Shown in pieces: positions 8,562-17,382 of a DNA stretch of 64,000 nt. A model generated the notes under the pieces. The model ran no database searches, was not told where the DNA came from, and was given only the letters and a program-made list of their open reading frames with translations. Each line of letters begins with the position of its first letter. The stretch's first letter is position 1. Source of the stretch: an uncultured Comamonas sp. (GTDB lineage: Bacteria > Pseudomonadota > Gammaproteobacteria > Burkholderiales > Burkholderiaceae_C). The position numbers and the translations under genes were made by a program. The DNA lies in contig CAMZGS010000002.1 of the NCBI GenBank assembly GCA_947306475.1, forward strand, positions 124,001 through 188,000, given 5' to 3'.

Positions 8562-9875
8562 ATGGAACCCATGGATTTCAATCGCCGCGACTGGCTCAAG
8601 CTGCTGGCAGCAGGTGCTGCCGCCGCTTCGACCGCCAGTCGCGCCCAGGCGGCAGCGCCCGTCAATACAAAAGCGCGCATCGTGATCGCTGGTGCCGGAG
8701 CCGCCGGTCTGGCAACCGCAGCGCGGCTGGCGCAGCGGCTTGATGGCGCCAGCATCACCCTGGTGGACGCACGCCAGCAGCACTACTACCAGCCGGGCTT
8801 CACCCTGGTGGGGGCCGGCATCAAGCCGGCCGATTACGTGGTCTCGTCCACCGGTAGCTATGTGCCAGCCGGCGTGCAGTGGTTGCAGGAACGTGTGGCC
8901 GAGATCGATCCTGAGGGCAACAAGGTCGTCACCACATCCGGCAAGACGCTGGATTACGACTTTCTGGTGGTGGCCACGGGCTTGCAGCTGGAGTACGGCC
9001 TGATCGAGGGCATGGAGCCGGGGCTGATCGGCCAGCACGGCATTGGCAGCATCTACAACGGCCCGCAAGCGGCCGCTGCCACCTGGGGCCTGATGAGCCA
9101 GTTTGCCACCCAGGGCGGACGCGGGGTATTCACCCGCCCGGCCACCGAGATGAAGTGTGCAGGCGCGCCGCTGAAATACACCTTCCTGAGTGAGGACCGC
9201 GCCACACGCCAGGGCGGGCGCAGCAAGGCGGAGTTTGTCTATTTCTCCAACAACGCCACGTTGTTCAGCGTGCCCATCGTGTCGGAGAAGGTGCGCATGC
9301 TCTTCAGGGAGCGCAACATCCAGACCCAGTACAACCGCGTGCTGACGGCCATCGACCCAGGCCGGCGCATTGCCACCTTCAAGACCCCGGAAGGCACGGA
9401 AGAACAGAACTGGGACTTCATCCACGTGATTCCCCCCATGCTGGCGCCCGAGGCCGTGCGCAACAGCCCGCTGCCCTGGACCACGGGCAACTGGGCCAAG
9501 GAGGGCTGGATGGAAGTGGACAAGGGCACGCTGCGCCACGTGCGCTACCCCAACGTATTTGGCGTGGGCGACATTGCCGGGGTGCCCAAGGGCAAAACGG
9601 CTGCCAGCGTGAAGTGGCAGGTGCCCGTGGCCACGGACCACCTGGTGGCAGACATCCAGGGCAAAAAGTCGGACGCCATCTACAACGGCTACACCTCGTG
9701 CCCGTTGATCACCCGCCTGGGGCAGGCCATGCTGGTCGAATTCGATTACGAGAACAACCTGACGCCATCCTTCCCCGGTGTGATTGCCCCGCTGGAAGAG
9801 CTATGGATCAGCTGGGTGATGAAGACCATGGCGCTCAAGCCCACCTACATCAGCATGCTGCGCGGCCGCGCCTGA
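8562..9875 (+). CDS. Tat-exported sulfide:quinone oxidoreductase-like flavoprotein
   Basis: This 437-residue FAD/NAD(P)-binding oxidoreductase starts with a Tat signal (NRRDWLK, residues 7-13, then an Ala-rich segment to about residue 31). The dinucleotide-binding motif GAGAAGL follows at residues 44-50. Cys199 (EMKCAGAP) and Cys380 (YTSCPL) fit the redox-cysteine pair of the sulfide:quinone oxidoreductase/flavocytochrome c sulfide dehydrogenase family. The likely role is oxidising sulfide and passing electrons to quinone. AGGAGG precedes the ATG. It is followed after 19 bases by a small membrane protein. A Tat signal is unusual for SQR, so a different substrate remains possible. Confidence 0.8.
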   Translation: MEPMDFNRRDWLKLLAAGAAAASTASRAQAAAPVNTKARIVIAGAGAAGLATAARLAQRLDGASITLVDARQQHYYQPGFTLVGAGIKPADYVVSSTGSYVPAGVQWLQERVAEIDPEGNKVVTTSGKTLDYDFLVVATGLQLEYGLIEGMEPGLIGQHGIGSIYNGPQAAAATWGLMSQFATQGGRGVFTRPATEMKCAGAPLKYTFLSEDRATRQGGRSKAEFVYFSNNATLFSVPIVSEKVRMLFRERNIQTQYNRVLTAIDPGRRIATFKTPEGTEEQNWDFIHVIPPMLAPEAVRNSPLPWTTGNWAKEGWMEVDKGTLRHVRYPNVFGVGDIAGVPKGKTAASVKWQVPVATDHLVADIQGKKSDAIYNGYTSCPLITRLGQAMLVEFDYENNLTPSFPGVIAPLEELWISWVMKTMALKPTYISMLRGRA

Positions 9876-9894
9876 ACATGAGGAGACAAGCATC

Positions 9895-10269
9895 ATGAAA
9901 GAACTCGATCCACTGATTTTCTGGTACGTCTTCCAGGAGATGCTGGGCGCGCCGCTGCTGTGGGCGCTCGTTGTGCTCATCGTTGGGGGGACGGCTGCCT
10001 TTGTCGTGCTGCTGCTCAAGGAACGCACCATCGCCACCCGCCGCCTGGTGGGGGCCCAGGCCGTGGGGCTGCTCGGTGGGGTGCTGGCTCTGGTGCTGAT
10101 GGCCAGGGTGTCCTCTTCCGGATTCACCGATGCGGGTGGGCCGGCCGACTGGTTTCTGATTGCCCTGGTCTTTGGCCTGGGCGCCGTGGGCACCACGGTA
10201 CTGGGTTATACGCTGGCAGGCTGGAAAGCGTGCACCTGCTGCCGCAAGTCAGCGGCCAAGACGGCCTGA
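9895..10269 (+). CDS. Small three-helix membrane protein, SQR partner (DUF5368-like)
   Basis: This 124-residue protein has hydrophobic helices at about residues 21-40, 50-70 and 83-107 and a cysteine-bearing tail (KACTCCRKS). It resembles, from memory, the DUF5368 family found beside sulfide:quinone oxidoreductases. It is the second gene of a two-gene operon with the SQR-like enzyme and ends at a terminator. A role in anchoring or electron transfer to the membrane is inference only. Confidence 0.65.
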   Translation: MKELDPLIFWYVFQEMLGAPLLWALVVLIVGGTAAFVVLLLKERTIATRRLVGAQAVGLLGGVLALVLMARVSSSGFTDAGGPADWFLIALVFGLGAVGTTVLGYTLAGWKACTCCRKSAAKTA

Positions 10270-10299
10270 CAGACAGCAACGTATGACCTGGACCCTCTT

Positions 10300-10333
10300 G
10301 GGGAGCGCGCCCTGGGCGCTGCTCCCCTTTTTT
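10300..10333. terminator. Terminator between convergent genes
   Basis: GGGGAGCGCGCCC pairs with GGGCGCTGCTCCCC (one bulged T), followed by six T residues at 10328-10333. It ends the SQR operon on the plus strand; the run touches the stop of the convergent EamA gene. Confidence 0.75.
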
Positions 10334-11241
10334 CATCTGCGCCCGCGCTGCATGACGGCTGTGCCCAGCACCGCCATGGCCCCGCCGATGAGCAGGCTGG
10401 CATCCAGCGACTCGCGCAGCAGCAGCGCAGAAATGGCCACCCCCACCACAGGCACCACGGTGATGTAGCCAGCGGCGGCACCCGCGCCCAGCATCTTGAT
10501 GCCGTCAAAGTACCAGGCGTAGGCCAGCGCCGTGGCGCCAAAGGCCAGGAACAGCAGGGCGCCCCACGCCATCCAGCCGCTGTGCAGTGCGGCCTGCACG
10601 CCGGCACCACCTTCCACCACCAGGCAGGCCACCACCAGGAACAGCGTGCCAAAGAACGCCGTCACCGTGGTGGCCGAGAGCGCATCCACCCCACTCATCA
10701 CCCAGCGCCCCAGCAGGGTGTAGCCCACCCAGCAGGCCACGCAGCCCAGAATCAGCCACTCACCCAGGCCCAGATGCCCTTGCAGGATGTGCAGCGGGTT
10801 GCCCTGGGAGATGACGATGATGGCGCCGCAAAACGCCATCAGCATGCCCAGGCCGATGATGGCGTTGAGCCGCTCCTTGAACAGCCACACTGCCAGCAGC
10901 AGCGTCACCACCGGGTTGAGCGTGATCAGCAGGGCCGCCTTGCCCGCCGGCAGGTACTGCAAGCCCGAAAGGAACAGGCTGGCATAGCCGAACACACCCA
11001 AAAAACCGCCTAGAGCCATACCCAGCCAGCGCTGCGTGCTCCAGTTTTTGAGTTGTTCAAAGCCGCCGCTGCGGTACATCCAGGGCAGCAGCACCAGCAG
11101 TGCAAGCACAAAGCGCAGGCTGGCAGCTGCCAGTGGTGGCATGGCCTGGGCCACGATGCGCCCGGCAGGCCAGGAGGCGCCCCAGAGCAGGGTCATGCCG
11201 ATCAGGCGGGCATGGGGGCCGAAAGAGGAGGGGTGGGACAT
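10333..11241 (-). CDS. EamA-family drug/metabolite transporter
   Basis: This 302-residue inner-membrane protein has ten predicted hydrophobic helices arranged as two EamA repeats. The first repeat starts near GMTLLWGASWPAGR and the second near LGEWLILGCVACWVGYTLLG. The family exports amino acids, nucleotides or other small metabolites; the substrate cannot be read from the sequence. It starts 6 bases after the flavodoxin-fold gene, so the two are almost certainly cotranscribed. Confidence 0.88.
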   Translation of the reverse strand: MSHPSSFGPHARLIGMTLLWGASWPAGRIVAQAMPPLAAASLRFVLALLVLLPWMYRSGGFEQLKNWSTQRWLGMALGGFLGVFGYASLFLSGLQYLPAGKAALLITLNPVVTLLLAVWLFKERLNAIIGLGMLMAFCGAIIVISQGNPLHILQGHLGLGEWLILGCVACWVGYTLLGRWVMSGVDALSATTVTAFFGTLFLVVACLVVEGGAGVQAALHSGWMAWGALLFLAFGATALAYAWYFDGIKMLGAGAAAGYITVVPVVGVAISALLLRESLDASLLIGGAMAVLGTAVMQRGRR

Positions 11242-11247
11242 GGAAAC

Positions 11248-11763
11248 TCAAAAAATGCCCAGTGCCAGCCCGGCAGCCAGCGCCTGCCCCAGATCGCGGC
11301 AGGCGGCCAGCTCGGCAGGCGCCAGGTGTTTGGGGGCAGCAATGGCCTCGGGGGTCTGGGCGTGGGTACAAACGATCAGCGGCTCGGCCACGGCCCGCAG
11401 GCGCCAGCCGGTGGCAATGCGCGCCATCTGGCGCGCTGCGCCGCTGCCATCGCTGCCCGCGCAGATCAGGCTGGCGTAGGGGCGGGCAGCCACCTGCCCC
11501 AGCACGGGGTAGTAGCAGCGGTCAAAAAATTCCTTCATCTGCCCGCTCATGCTGGCCAGGTTCTCCGGGCAGGCAAACAGATAGCCGTGGGCGGCAAGCA
11601 CGTCCTCGGGCTGTGCCTGCTGCGCAGGCAGCAGGCGCACGCTCACGCCAGCCTCCTGCTGCGCGCCGGCCTGTGCGGCCTGGGCCATCTGCTGTGCCCC
11701 GCCGGTGCGGCTGTGGAACACGATGAGCAAGGTGGGGCTGGAAGGCGGCAGGGCGGTGGTCAT
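11248..11763 (-). CDS. Flavodoxin-fold NAD(P)H-dependent oxidoreductase
   Basis: This 171-residue protein has the flavodoxin FMN phosphate-binding segment near the start (VFHSRTGGAQQMA). It also has the CPENLASMSGQMKEFFDRC segment typical of the flavodoxin_2/NADPH-dependent FMN reductase group. It probably carries out a two-electron reduction of a quinone or similar acceptor in the cytoplasm. The ATG at 11763 is preferred over an in-frame TTG at 11778. It lies between msrA and the EamA exporter on the same strand, suggesting a small stress or detoxification operon. Confidence 0.75.
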   Translation of the reverse strand: MTTALPPSSPTLLIVFHSRTGGAQQMAQAAQAGAQQEAGVSVRLLPAQQAQPEDVLAAHGYLFACPENLASMSGQMKEFFDRCYYPVLGQVAARPYASLICAGSDGSGAARQMARIATGWRLRAVAEPLIVCTHAQTPEAIAAPKHLAPAELAACRDLGQALAAGLALGIF

Positions 11764-11814
11764 GAACGCTTCACGCAAGGCAGCGGGGCAGGAAAGTACA
11801 GCGCAACTGGCTGC

Positions 11815-12411
11815 TCATTGCGCCGCAGCGCCGCCCTCGCGCACCCAGGCAGCAAAGGTGCGGGTGATCTTGTCCACCTTGGGCGCAATCACATAGGCGC
11901 AATAGCCCTGGTAGGGGTTGCGGGCAAAGTAGTTGTCGTGCTCCGGCTCGGCGGGCCAGAACGCCGTCAGGGGCGCCACCTCGGTCACGATGGGGGCGCC
12001 GTCGTAGGCATCGCTGCGGGCCAGTTGCTCGACCACGGCCTGCACGCGGGCCAGTTGCCCGGCGCTGGTGGTGTAGATGGCGCTGCGGTACTGCGGCCCC
12101 ACGTCGTTGCCCTGGCGGTTGGGCGTGGTGGGATCGTGGCTGGCAAAGAAGATGGCCAGCAGCTCCGGCAGGGGGATGGTCTGCTCGTCAAACACCACTT
12201 CGACCACTTCGGCGTGACCGGTATCGCCACGGCACACCTGGGCATAGCTGGGGTGGTCCAGATGCCCATTGGCATAGCCGCTGCGCAGTTGCAGCACGCC
12301 GCGCACGCGGCTGAACACGGCTTCAACACACCAAAAGCACCCGCCACCCAGATAGATGGTGGACGTGGCGCTGGCGGGGGAGGTGGCGGAGGTATTGCTC
12401 ATGCGCAGCAT
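11815..12411 (-). CDS. msrA: Peptide-methionine (S)-S-oxide reductase MsrA
   Basis: This 198-residue enzyme repairs oxidised methionine (S-sulfoxide) in proteins. The active-site motif GGGCFWCVEAVF (residues 22-33) is complete, as are the family segments GYANG, GDTGHAEVVEVVFD and the C-terminal YQGYC with a resolving cysteine. An alternative ATG at 12402 would shorten it by three residues. It heads the msrA-flavodoxin-EamA group. Confidence 0.95.
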   Translation of the reverse strand: MLRMSNTSATSPASATSTIYLGGGCFWCVEAVFSRVRGVLQLRSGYANGHLDHPSYAQVCRGDTGHAEVVEVVFDEQTIPLPELLAIFFASHDPTTPNRQGNDVGPQYRSAIYTTSAGQLARVQAVVEQLARSDAYDGAPIVTEVAPLTAFWPAEPEHDNYFARNPYQGYCAYVIAPKVDKITRTFAAWVREGGAAAQ

Positions 12412-12462
12412 GATGCCTGAAGAAGCCCGACCGGATGCCGATCGGGCCTACTGCCGTAGTGC

Positions 12463-12819
12463 TTATTGACGGGCGCGGTCGATGGCTTCGACGATGGCAA
12501 TGCCCGTGGTCTGCACACCGGGAGCCGCAAAGCCCGGGCCGGGGGTGACGGCCGGGTGATGCAGCAGGGTCTCGCGAATGCGGCGCTCTTCCTCCACCTT
12601 GGCAGAAACCTCTGGCGGCGGTACAGCGGTTCGCGTGTTTTCGCGGTAGGTGGCGAAAGCCTCGGCCTGGTCGCGGTACTCGCGCTGGGCCTGCCGCTCA
12701 TGCTTGAGGATGAAGTTGCCGGTGGCCAGGGCGACCACGGCGCTGACGATGGCGATGATGGTGATCCACAGCCAAGTGTTTTCCGATGTGGATCGGTCTG
12801 AGGAACGAGAAGAAGCCAC
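12463..12819 (-). CDS. Hypothetical single-pass membrane protein
   Basis: This 118-residue protein has a Ser/Arg-rich N-terminus and one transmembrane helix at about residues 16-38 (TWLWITIIAIVSAVVALATG). A charged, helical, probably periplasmic region and a Pro/Gly linker follow. I do not recognise a family. It precedes msrA by 51 bases on the same strand and may be cotranscribed. Codon use matches its neighbours, supporting a real gene. Confidence 0.6.
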   Translation of the reverse strand: MASSRSSDRSTSENTWLWITIIAIVSAVVALATGNFILKHERQAQREYRDQAEAFATYRENTRTAVPPPEVSAKVEEERRIRETLLHHPAVTPGPGFAAPGVQTTGIAIVEAIDRARQ

Positions 12820-12983
12820 GTGAGAAAGCAGTTGAATGGAAGAACCGGGAGGAAACCCGCAATCATAAGGCGTTTCGTATCAGAATGTTGCACTGCAGCA
12901 TTCATGGGATGCAACCTGGCGTGAGGAAAGTTGCGAAACTTTCTCCGGCACCCCAAAAACTGGTGCATAATAGCGGTCTGCCT

Positions 12984-13060
12984 AGGGGAGTCGCCAAGTT
13001 GGTTAAGGCACCGGATTTTGATTCCGGCATGCGAGGGTTCGAGTCCTTCCTCCCCTGCCA
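12984..13060 (+). tRNA. tRNA-Gln (anticodon UUG)
   Basis: The sequence folds as a cloverleaf with encoded CCA: acceptor AGGGGAG/CTCCCCT with G discriminator, anticodon stem CCGGA/TCCGG, anticodon TTG at 13018-13020, and T-arm GAGGG-TTCGAGT-CCTTC. A possible -10 (CATAAT, 12966-12971) lies upstream. A terminator follows. Confidence 0.97.
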
Positions 13061-13072
13061 GGCACAAATTTC

Positions 13073-13106
13073 AAAGCCCTGTTTGTTCTGCAAACAGGGC
13101 TTTTTT
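13073..13106 (+). terminator. Terminator of tRNA-Gln
   Basis: AAAGCCCTGTTTG (13073-13085) pairs with CAAACAGGGCTTT (13091-13103); T residues run to 13106. Confidence 0.85.
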
Positions 13107-13198
13107 GCGTCTGCCGTGTGCTGCGCGGTGCGCTGAAAGCCCCCCATCCAGACTTACCATAGCCGGTTACAGATTGCCAGACGGCCTGGAGACGCGCA

Positions 13199-15757
13199 TT
13201 GGACAAGAAAAAACAGCTCAGCGAAGCTGATATCCGCAGCAAATTCATCGATCCTGCCCTGCACCACGCTGGCTGGAGCGAGATGCACCAGATCTACCGC
13301 GAATACACCATCGCCCCCGGGCGCATCGTGGTGCGCGGGCAAAAGGCGCAGCGCAACATGCAGACGCGGCTGCGCGCCGACTACCTGCTGTGCTGGCAGT
13401 ACGGCCAGCCGCTGGCCGTGGTGGAGGCCAAGGACAACACACACAGCGTCGGTGCCGGCCTGCAGCAGGCCACCGAATATGCCGAACGCATGGGCGTGCC
13501 GTTTGCGTTTTCCAGCAATGGCGATGGCTTTGTGTTCCGCGATGCCACGCTGGTCGATGGCGAGCTGATTCGTGAAATCGGCCTGGATGAATTCCCCAGC
13601 CCGCAAGACCTGTGGGAGCGCTACTGCGCCTGGAAAGGCTGGACGCCCGAGCAGCAGCGCGTCAACGCCTTTGCCTACCACCAGGGCGACAGCAACCGCG
13701 TGCCGCGCTACTACCAACTGCATGCCATCAACCGCACGCTGGAAGCCATTGCCGCAGGCCAGAACCGCGTGCTGCTGGTCATGGCTACCGGCACGGGCAA
13801 GACCTATACCGCCTTTCAGGTCATCTGGCGCCTGCTCAAAAGCGGGGCCAAAAAGCGCATCCTGTTTCTGGCGGACCGCAACATCCTGGTCGATCAGACC
13901 ATGGTGGGCGACTTCAAGCCCTTCAAAGGCGGCATGGCCAAGCTCAGCCCGCACGCCAAGGGCATTGAGCGCGTGCAAGTCGATGGCAGCAAGACCGTGG
14001 ACGAGCTGGAACTGGCCATCACCCGTGGCAAAAAGGCTTCTGGCAAGCAGGTCAACAAAGCCTATGAGGTCTATCTGGGCCTGTACCAGGCCGTCACCGG
14101 CAAAAAAGGCGCGGACGATGTGTACAAGCAATTCAGCCCGGACTTCTTTGACCTCATCATCATCGACGAATGCCACCGTGGCAGTGCCAATGAAGACTCG
14201 GCCTGGCGCGACATCCTCGAATACTTTTCCAGCGCCACGCAGGTGGGGCTGACTGCCACGCCCAAGGAAACGGAAGACGCTTCCAACATCCACTACTTTG
14301 GCGAGCCGGTGTACACCTACACCCTCAAGCAAGGCATTGAAGACGGCTACCTGGCCCCTTACAAGGTGGTGCGCGTCGATCTGGACCGCGACACCTTTGG
14401 CTGGCGTCCGCCCAAGGGCATGCTCGACGACCACGGCCACCCCATTGAAGACCGCATCTACACCGCGGCAGACATGAACCGCAACCTCGTGCTGGGCCTG
14501 CGCGACCGGGTGGTGGCCGACAAAATCACCCAATACCTCAAGGGCACGGACCGCAACGCCAAGACCATTGTGTTCTGTGAAGACATTGACCATGCTGAGC
14601 GCATGACCGCCGCCCTGCAAAACGCCAATGCCGACATATGCGCCACACGGCCCAAGTACGTCGTGCAGATCACCGGTGACAACGCCGTGGGCAAGCGCGA
14701 GCTGGACAACTTCATTGACCCCGACTGCCAGGACCCCGTGATTGCCGTCACCAGCAAGCTCATGACCACGGGCGTCGATGCCCAGACCTGCAAGCTCGTG
14801 GTGCTGGACCAGACCATCAAGTCCATGACGCTGTTCAAGCAGATCATTGGCCGTGGCACCCGGCTCAATGAAGACCGGGGCAAGCGCTTTTTCACCATCC
14901 TCGACTTCAAGCGCGCCACCGAGCTTTTTGCCGATAAAGAGTTTGATGGTGAGCCGGTACAGGTCTATGAACCCAAAGGCAACCAAGACGGTGACATCGT
15001 GCCTCCAGAGCCAGACCCTGCCCAAGGCGAGGAGGAGGGTGCTGATGCTGGTGTTGGTGCGCAGCCAACTGCCGGGGGCAAAGACCCCGCAGGTGTCTAT
15101 GGTGGCCCTACCGGCCAGCCGCCTTTGACGGCCGAAGAAGACAAGCCGCGCAAATACGTGATTGGCAACCGCGTCAGCGTCTCGATTTCGCGTGAGCGCG
15201 TGCAATACCTGGATGGGGACGGCAAGCTGGTGACCGAAAGCCTCAAGGACTTCACCCGCATCAACCTGCAGCGCCAGTACGAATCGCTGGACCAGTTCCT
15301 GCAAGCCTGGGGCAGTGCCCAGCGCAAGCAGGCACTGATTGACGAACTGCAACAGCACGGCGTGCTGCTCGATGTGCTGGCGGAAGAGCTGGCGCAGGAA
15401 AAAGGCGAGGGCAGCGCGCTGGCCCAGGCCGATCCGTTTGACGTGCTGCTGCACGTTGCCTACGACCAGCCCCTGCTCACGCGCAGCGAACGCGCCAAGC
15501 GCGCCAAGCAAAAGCTGGAGGGCGATGGCGTCTATGCCAAGTACGGCGACACCGCACGCAAAGTTTTGGAAGCCTTGATCGACAAATACGCCGACCAAGG
15601 CATACACAGCATAGAAAGCCAAGAAATACTGCGCGCGCAACCGCTGCGGCAGATGGGCGACCCCTTAGAGTTGCTCGACAGCTTTGGCGAAGAAGAAACC
15701 TACGGCACCGTTTTGAAACTGCTCAGCCAAGCCATTTACCAGCCGCCAGCGGCCTAA
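13199..15757 (+). CDS. hsdR: Type I restriction enzyme R subunit (HsdR, EcoEI-like)
   Basis: This 852-residue restriction subunit of a type I system translocates and cleaves unmodified DNA. An N-terminal PD-(D/E)XK nuclease is seen as Asp61 and Glu76-Ala-Lys78. It is followed by SF2 helicase motifs: Walker A ATGTGKT (Lys201), Walker B IIDECH (323-326), LTATPK (351-356) and the arginine finger QIIGRGTR (548-555). An acidic Pro/Gly-rich linker (about 595-650) separates the motor from the C-terminal EcoEI_R_C region that contacts HsdM/HsdS. The start is a TTG; no better upstream start is seen after the tRNA-Gln terminator. It is the first gene of hsdR-hsdM-hsdS. Confidence 0.95.
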   Translation: MDKKKQLSEADIRSKFIDPALHHAGWSEMHQIYREYTIAPGRIVVRGQKAQRNMQTRLRADYLLCWQYGQPLAVVEAKDNTHSVGAGLQQATEYAERMGVPFAFSSNGDGFVFRDATLVDGELIREIGLDEFPSPQDLWERYCAWKGWTPEQQRVNAFAYHQGDSNRVPRYYQLHAINRTLEAIAAGQNRVLLVMATGTGKTYTAFQVIWRLLKSGAKKRILFLADRNILVDQTMVGDFKPFKGGMAKLSPHAKGIERVQVDGSKTVDELELAITRGKKASGKQVNKAYEVYLGLYQAVTGKKGADDVYKQFSPDFFDLIIIDECHRGSANEDSAWRDILEYFSSATQVGLTATPKETEDASNIHYFGEPVYTYTLKQGIEDGYLAPYKVVRVDLDRDTFGWRPPKGMLDDHGHPIEDRIYTAADMNRNLVLGLRDRVVADKITQYLKGTDRNAKTIVFCEDIDHAERMTAALQNANADICATRPKYVVQITGDNAVGKRELDNFIDPDCQDPVIAVTSKLMTTGVDAQTCKLVVLDQTIKSMTLFKQIIGRGTRLNEDRGKRFFTILDFKRATELFADKEFDGEPVQVYEPKGNQDGDIVPPEPDPAQGEEEGADAGVGAQPTAGGKDPAGVYGGPTGQPPLTAEEDKPRKYVIGNRVSVSISRERVQYLDGDGKLVTESLKDFTRINLQRQYESLDQFLQAWGSAQRKQALIDELQQHGVLLDVLAEELAQEKGEGSALAQADPFDVLLHVAYDQPLLTRSERAKRAKQKLEGDGVYAKYGDTARKVLEALIDKYADQGIHSIESQEILRAQPLRQMGDPLELLDSFGEEETYGTVLKLLSQAIYQPPAA

Positions 15758-15769
15758 CCCTTTAAAAAA

Positions 15770-15820
15770 CAATAGCTGTATTCGCTTGCCAGATAAGCGC
15801 TAAAGGCTATTTTTATTCAA
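15770..15820. repeat. Intercistronic repeat, copy R3
   Basis: AATAGCTG..CGCTTG..AAGCGCT..GGCTATTTTT between hsdR and hsdM matches the edge motifs of the repeat family and forms a hairpin around CGCTT/AAGCG. It is shorter than copies R1, R2 and R9. Confidence 0.5.
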
Positions 15821-15840
15821 AAATTTTTGAGTTCACGCGA

Positions 15841-17304
15841 ATGTCCAATCTCTCCAGCACCATTAAATCCATCCAAGACATCATGCGCCAGGACAGCGGC
15901 GTCGATGGCGATGCCCAGCGCCTCTCGCAGCTCACCTGGCTGCTGTTTTTGAAAGTGTTTGACGCACTGGAAAAACAGCTCGAACGCACCCAAGACCACT
16001 ACCAAAGCCCCATCCCCGAGCCCCTGCGCTGGCGCAACTGGGCGGCAGACGAGGAGGGCATGACCGGCGACGAACTGCTGGACTTTGTTGACAACCAGCT
16101 CATCCCCACACTGGCCAGCCTGCCCGGCAGCATCGAGCACAACCCGCGCGCCTATGTGCTGCGCAGCGTGTTCGATGACACCTACAACTACATGAAAAGC
16201 GGCCACCTGCTGCGCCAGGTCATCAACAAGCTGGGCGTGATCAACTTCAACCGCCAGGCCGAGCGCCACCAGTTCAACGACCTGTACGAAAAGCTGCTCA
16301 AAGACCTGCAAGCCGCAGGCAACGCGGGCGAGTTCTACACGCCCCGCGCCGTCACCCAGTTCATGACGGACATCATCAACCCCCAGCTGGGCGAAGTGGT
16401 CATGGATCCGGCCACCGGCACCGGCGGCTTTCTGGTCTGCGCCATTGAGCACCTGCGCCAGCAAGTGCAAACGCCTGAGCAAGAACGCCTGCTGCAAACC
16501 GCCGTGCGCGGTGTCGAGAAAAAGCCGCTGCCCCACAGCCTGTGCGTCACCAACCTGATGCTGCACGGCATTGAAGTGCCCAGCCAAATCAAGAACGACA
16601 ACACCTTGAGCCGCCCACTGCGCGACTACACCAAGGCCGATCAGGTGGACATCATCCTCACCAACCCGCCCTTTGGTGGCACGGAGGAGCCCGGCATTGA
16701 AGACGGCTTTCCGGCCGATCTGCGCAGCCGCGAGACGGCCGATTTGTTCATGATCCTCATCATGAAGCTGCTCAAGGATGGGGGCCGCGCCGCCGTGGTG
16801 CTGCCCGATGGCTTTTTGTTTGGCGAAGGCAGCAAAAGCCGCATCAAGGAAAAGCTGCTTACCGAGTGCAACCTGCACACCATCGTGCGCCTGCCCAATG
16901 GCGTGTTCAACCCCTACACCGGCATCAAGACCAATATCCTGTTCTTCACCAAAGGCCAGCCCACGCAGGACGTGTGGTACTACGAGCACCCATACCCCGC
17001 AGGCGTAAAGAACTACAACAAAACCAAGCCCATCCACATCAAAGAGTTTGACGCCGAGAAAGCCTGGTGGGGCAGTGCAGAGGACGGCTACGCCAGCCGT
17101 GTGCAGACTGAGCAGGCATGGAAAGTCAGCATCGACCAGCTCCGCGCTGCCAACTGGAACCTGGACCAGAAAAACCCCCATGTGGGCGAACAGGTCAGCC
17201 ACGACCCGGATGAACTGCTGGCCCAGTACCAGCAACTGCAGGCCGATGCGCAAGCTTTGCGCGACCAGTTGCAGGCCATGCTGGCCCAGTCGCTGGCCGG
17301 TTAA
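15841..17304 (+). CDS. hsdM: Type I DNA methyltransferase M subunit (HsdM)
   Basis: This 487-residue N6-adenine methyltransferase subunit has an N-terminal HsdM_N helical domain (about 5-145). The SAM-binding motif I is DPATGTGGF (189-197) and the catalytic motif IV is NPPF (275-278), followed by GGTEEPG. GEFYTPRAV (163-171) is the conserved HsdM entry to the catalytic domain. Together with HsdS it methylates the target; with HsdR it forms the restriction complex. The 83-base gap to hsdR holds repeat R3. Confidence 0.96.
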   Translation: MSNLSSTIKSIQDIMRQDSGVDGDAQRLSQLTWLLFLKVFDALEKQLERTQDHYQSPIPEPLRWRNWAADEEGMTGDELLDFVDNQLIPTLASLPGSIEHNPRAYVLRSVFDDTYNYMKSGHLLRQVINKLGVINFNRQAERHQFNDLYEKLLKDLQAAGNAGEFYTPRAVTQFMTDIINPQLGEVVMDPATGTGGFLVCAIEHLRQQVQTPEQERLLQTAVRGVEKKPLPHSLCVTNLMLHGIEVPSQIKNDNTLSRPLRDYTKADQVDIILTNPPFGGTEEPGIEDGFPADLRSRETADLFMILIMKLLKDGGRAAVVLPDGFLFGEGSKSRIKEKLLTECNLHTIVRLPNGVFNPYTGIKTNILFFTKGQPTQDVWYYEHPYPAGVKNYNKTKPIHIKEFDAEKAWWGSAEDGYASRVQTEQAWKVSIDQLRAANWNLDQKNPHVGEQVSHDPDELLAQYQQLQADAQALRDQLQAMLAQSLAG

Positions 17305-17382
17305 CGCTGCACCCTTGCACCCCAAAAACTACGATTAAAGGAGCTTCAACCGCACGCAGCTCAAGGATTTCAAGGCAAAAAC

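Noticed and set aside
12902-13147. Small frames reading through tRNA-Gln, with peptide NPRMPESKSG-like
   Set aside because: This peptide is the familiar artefact of translating the reverse complement of a tRNA; no protein gene is present.
13154-15640. Minus-strand open frame of about 828 codons over hsdR
   Set aside because: Shadow of hsdR; the sense frame has complete nuclease and helicase motifs, the antisense has none.
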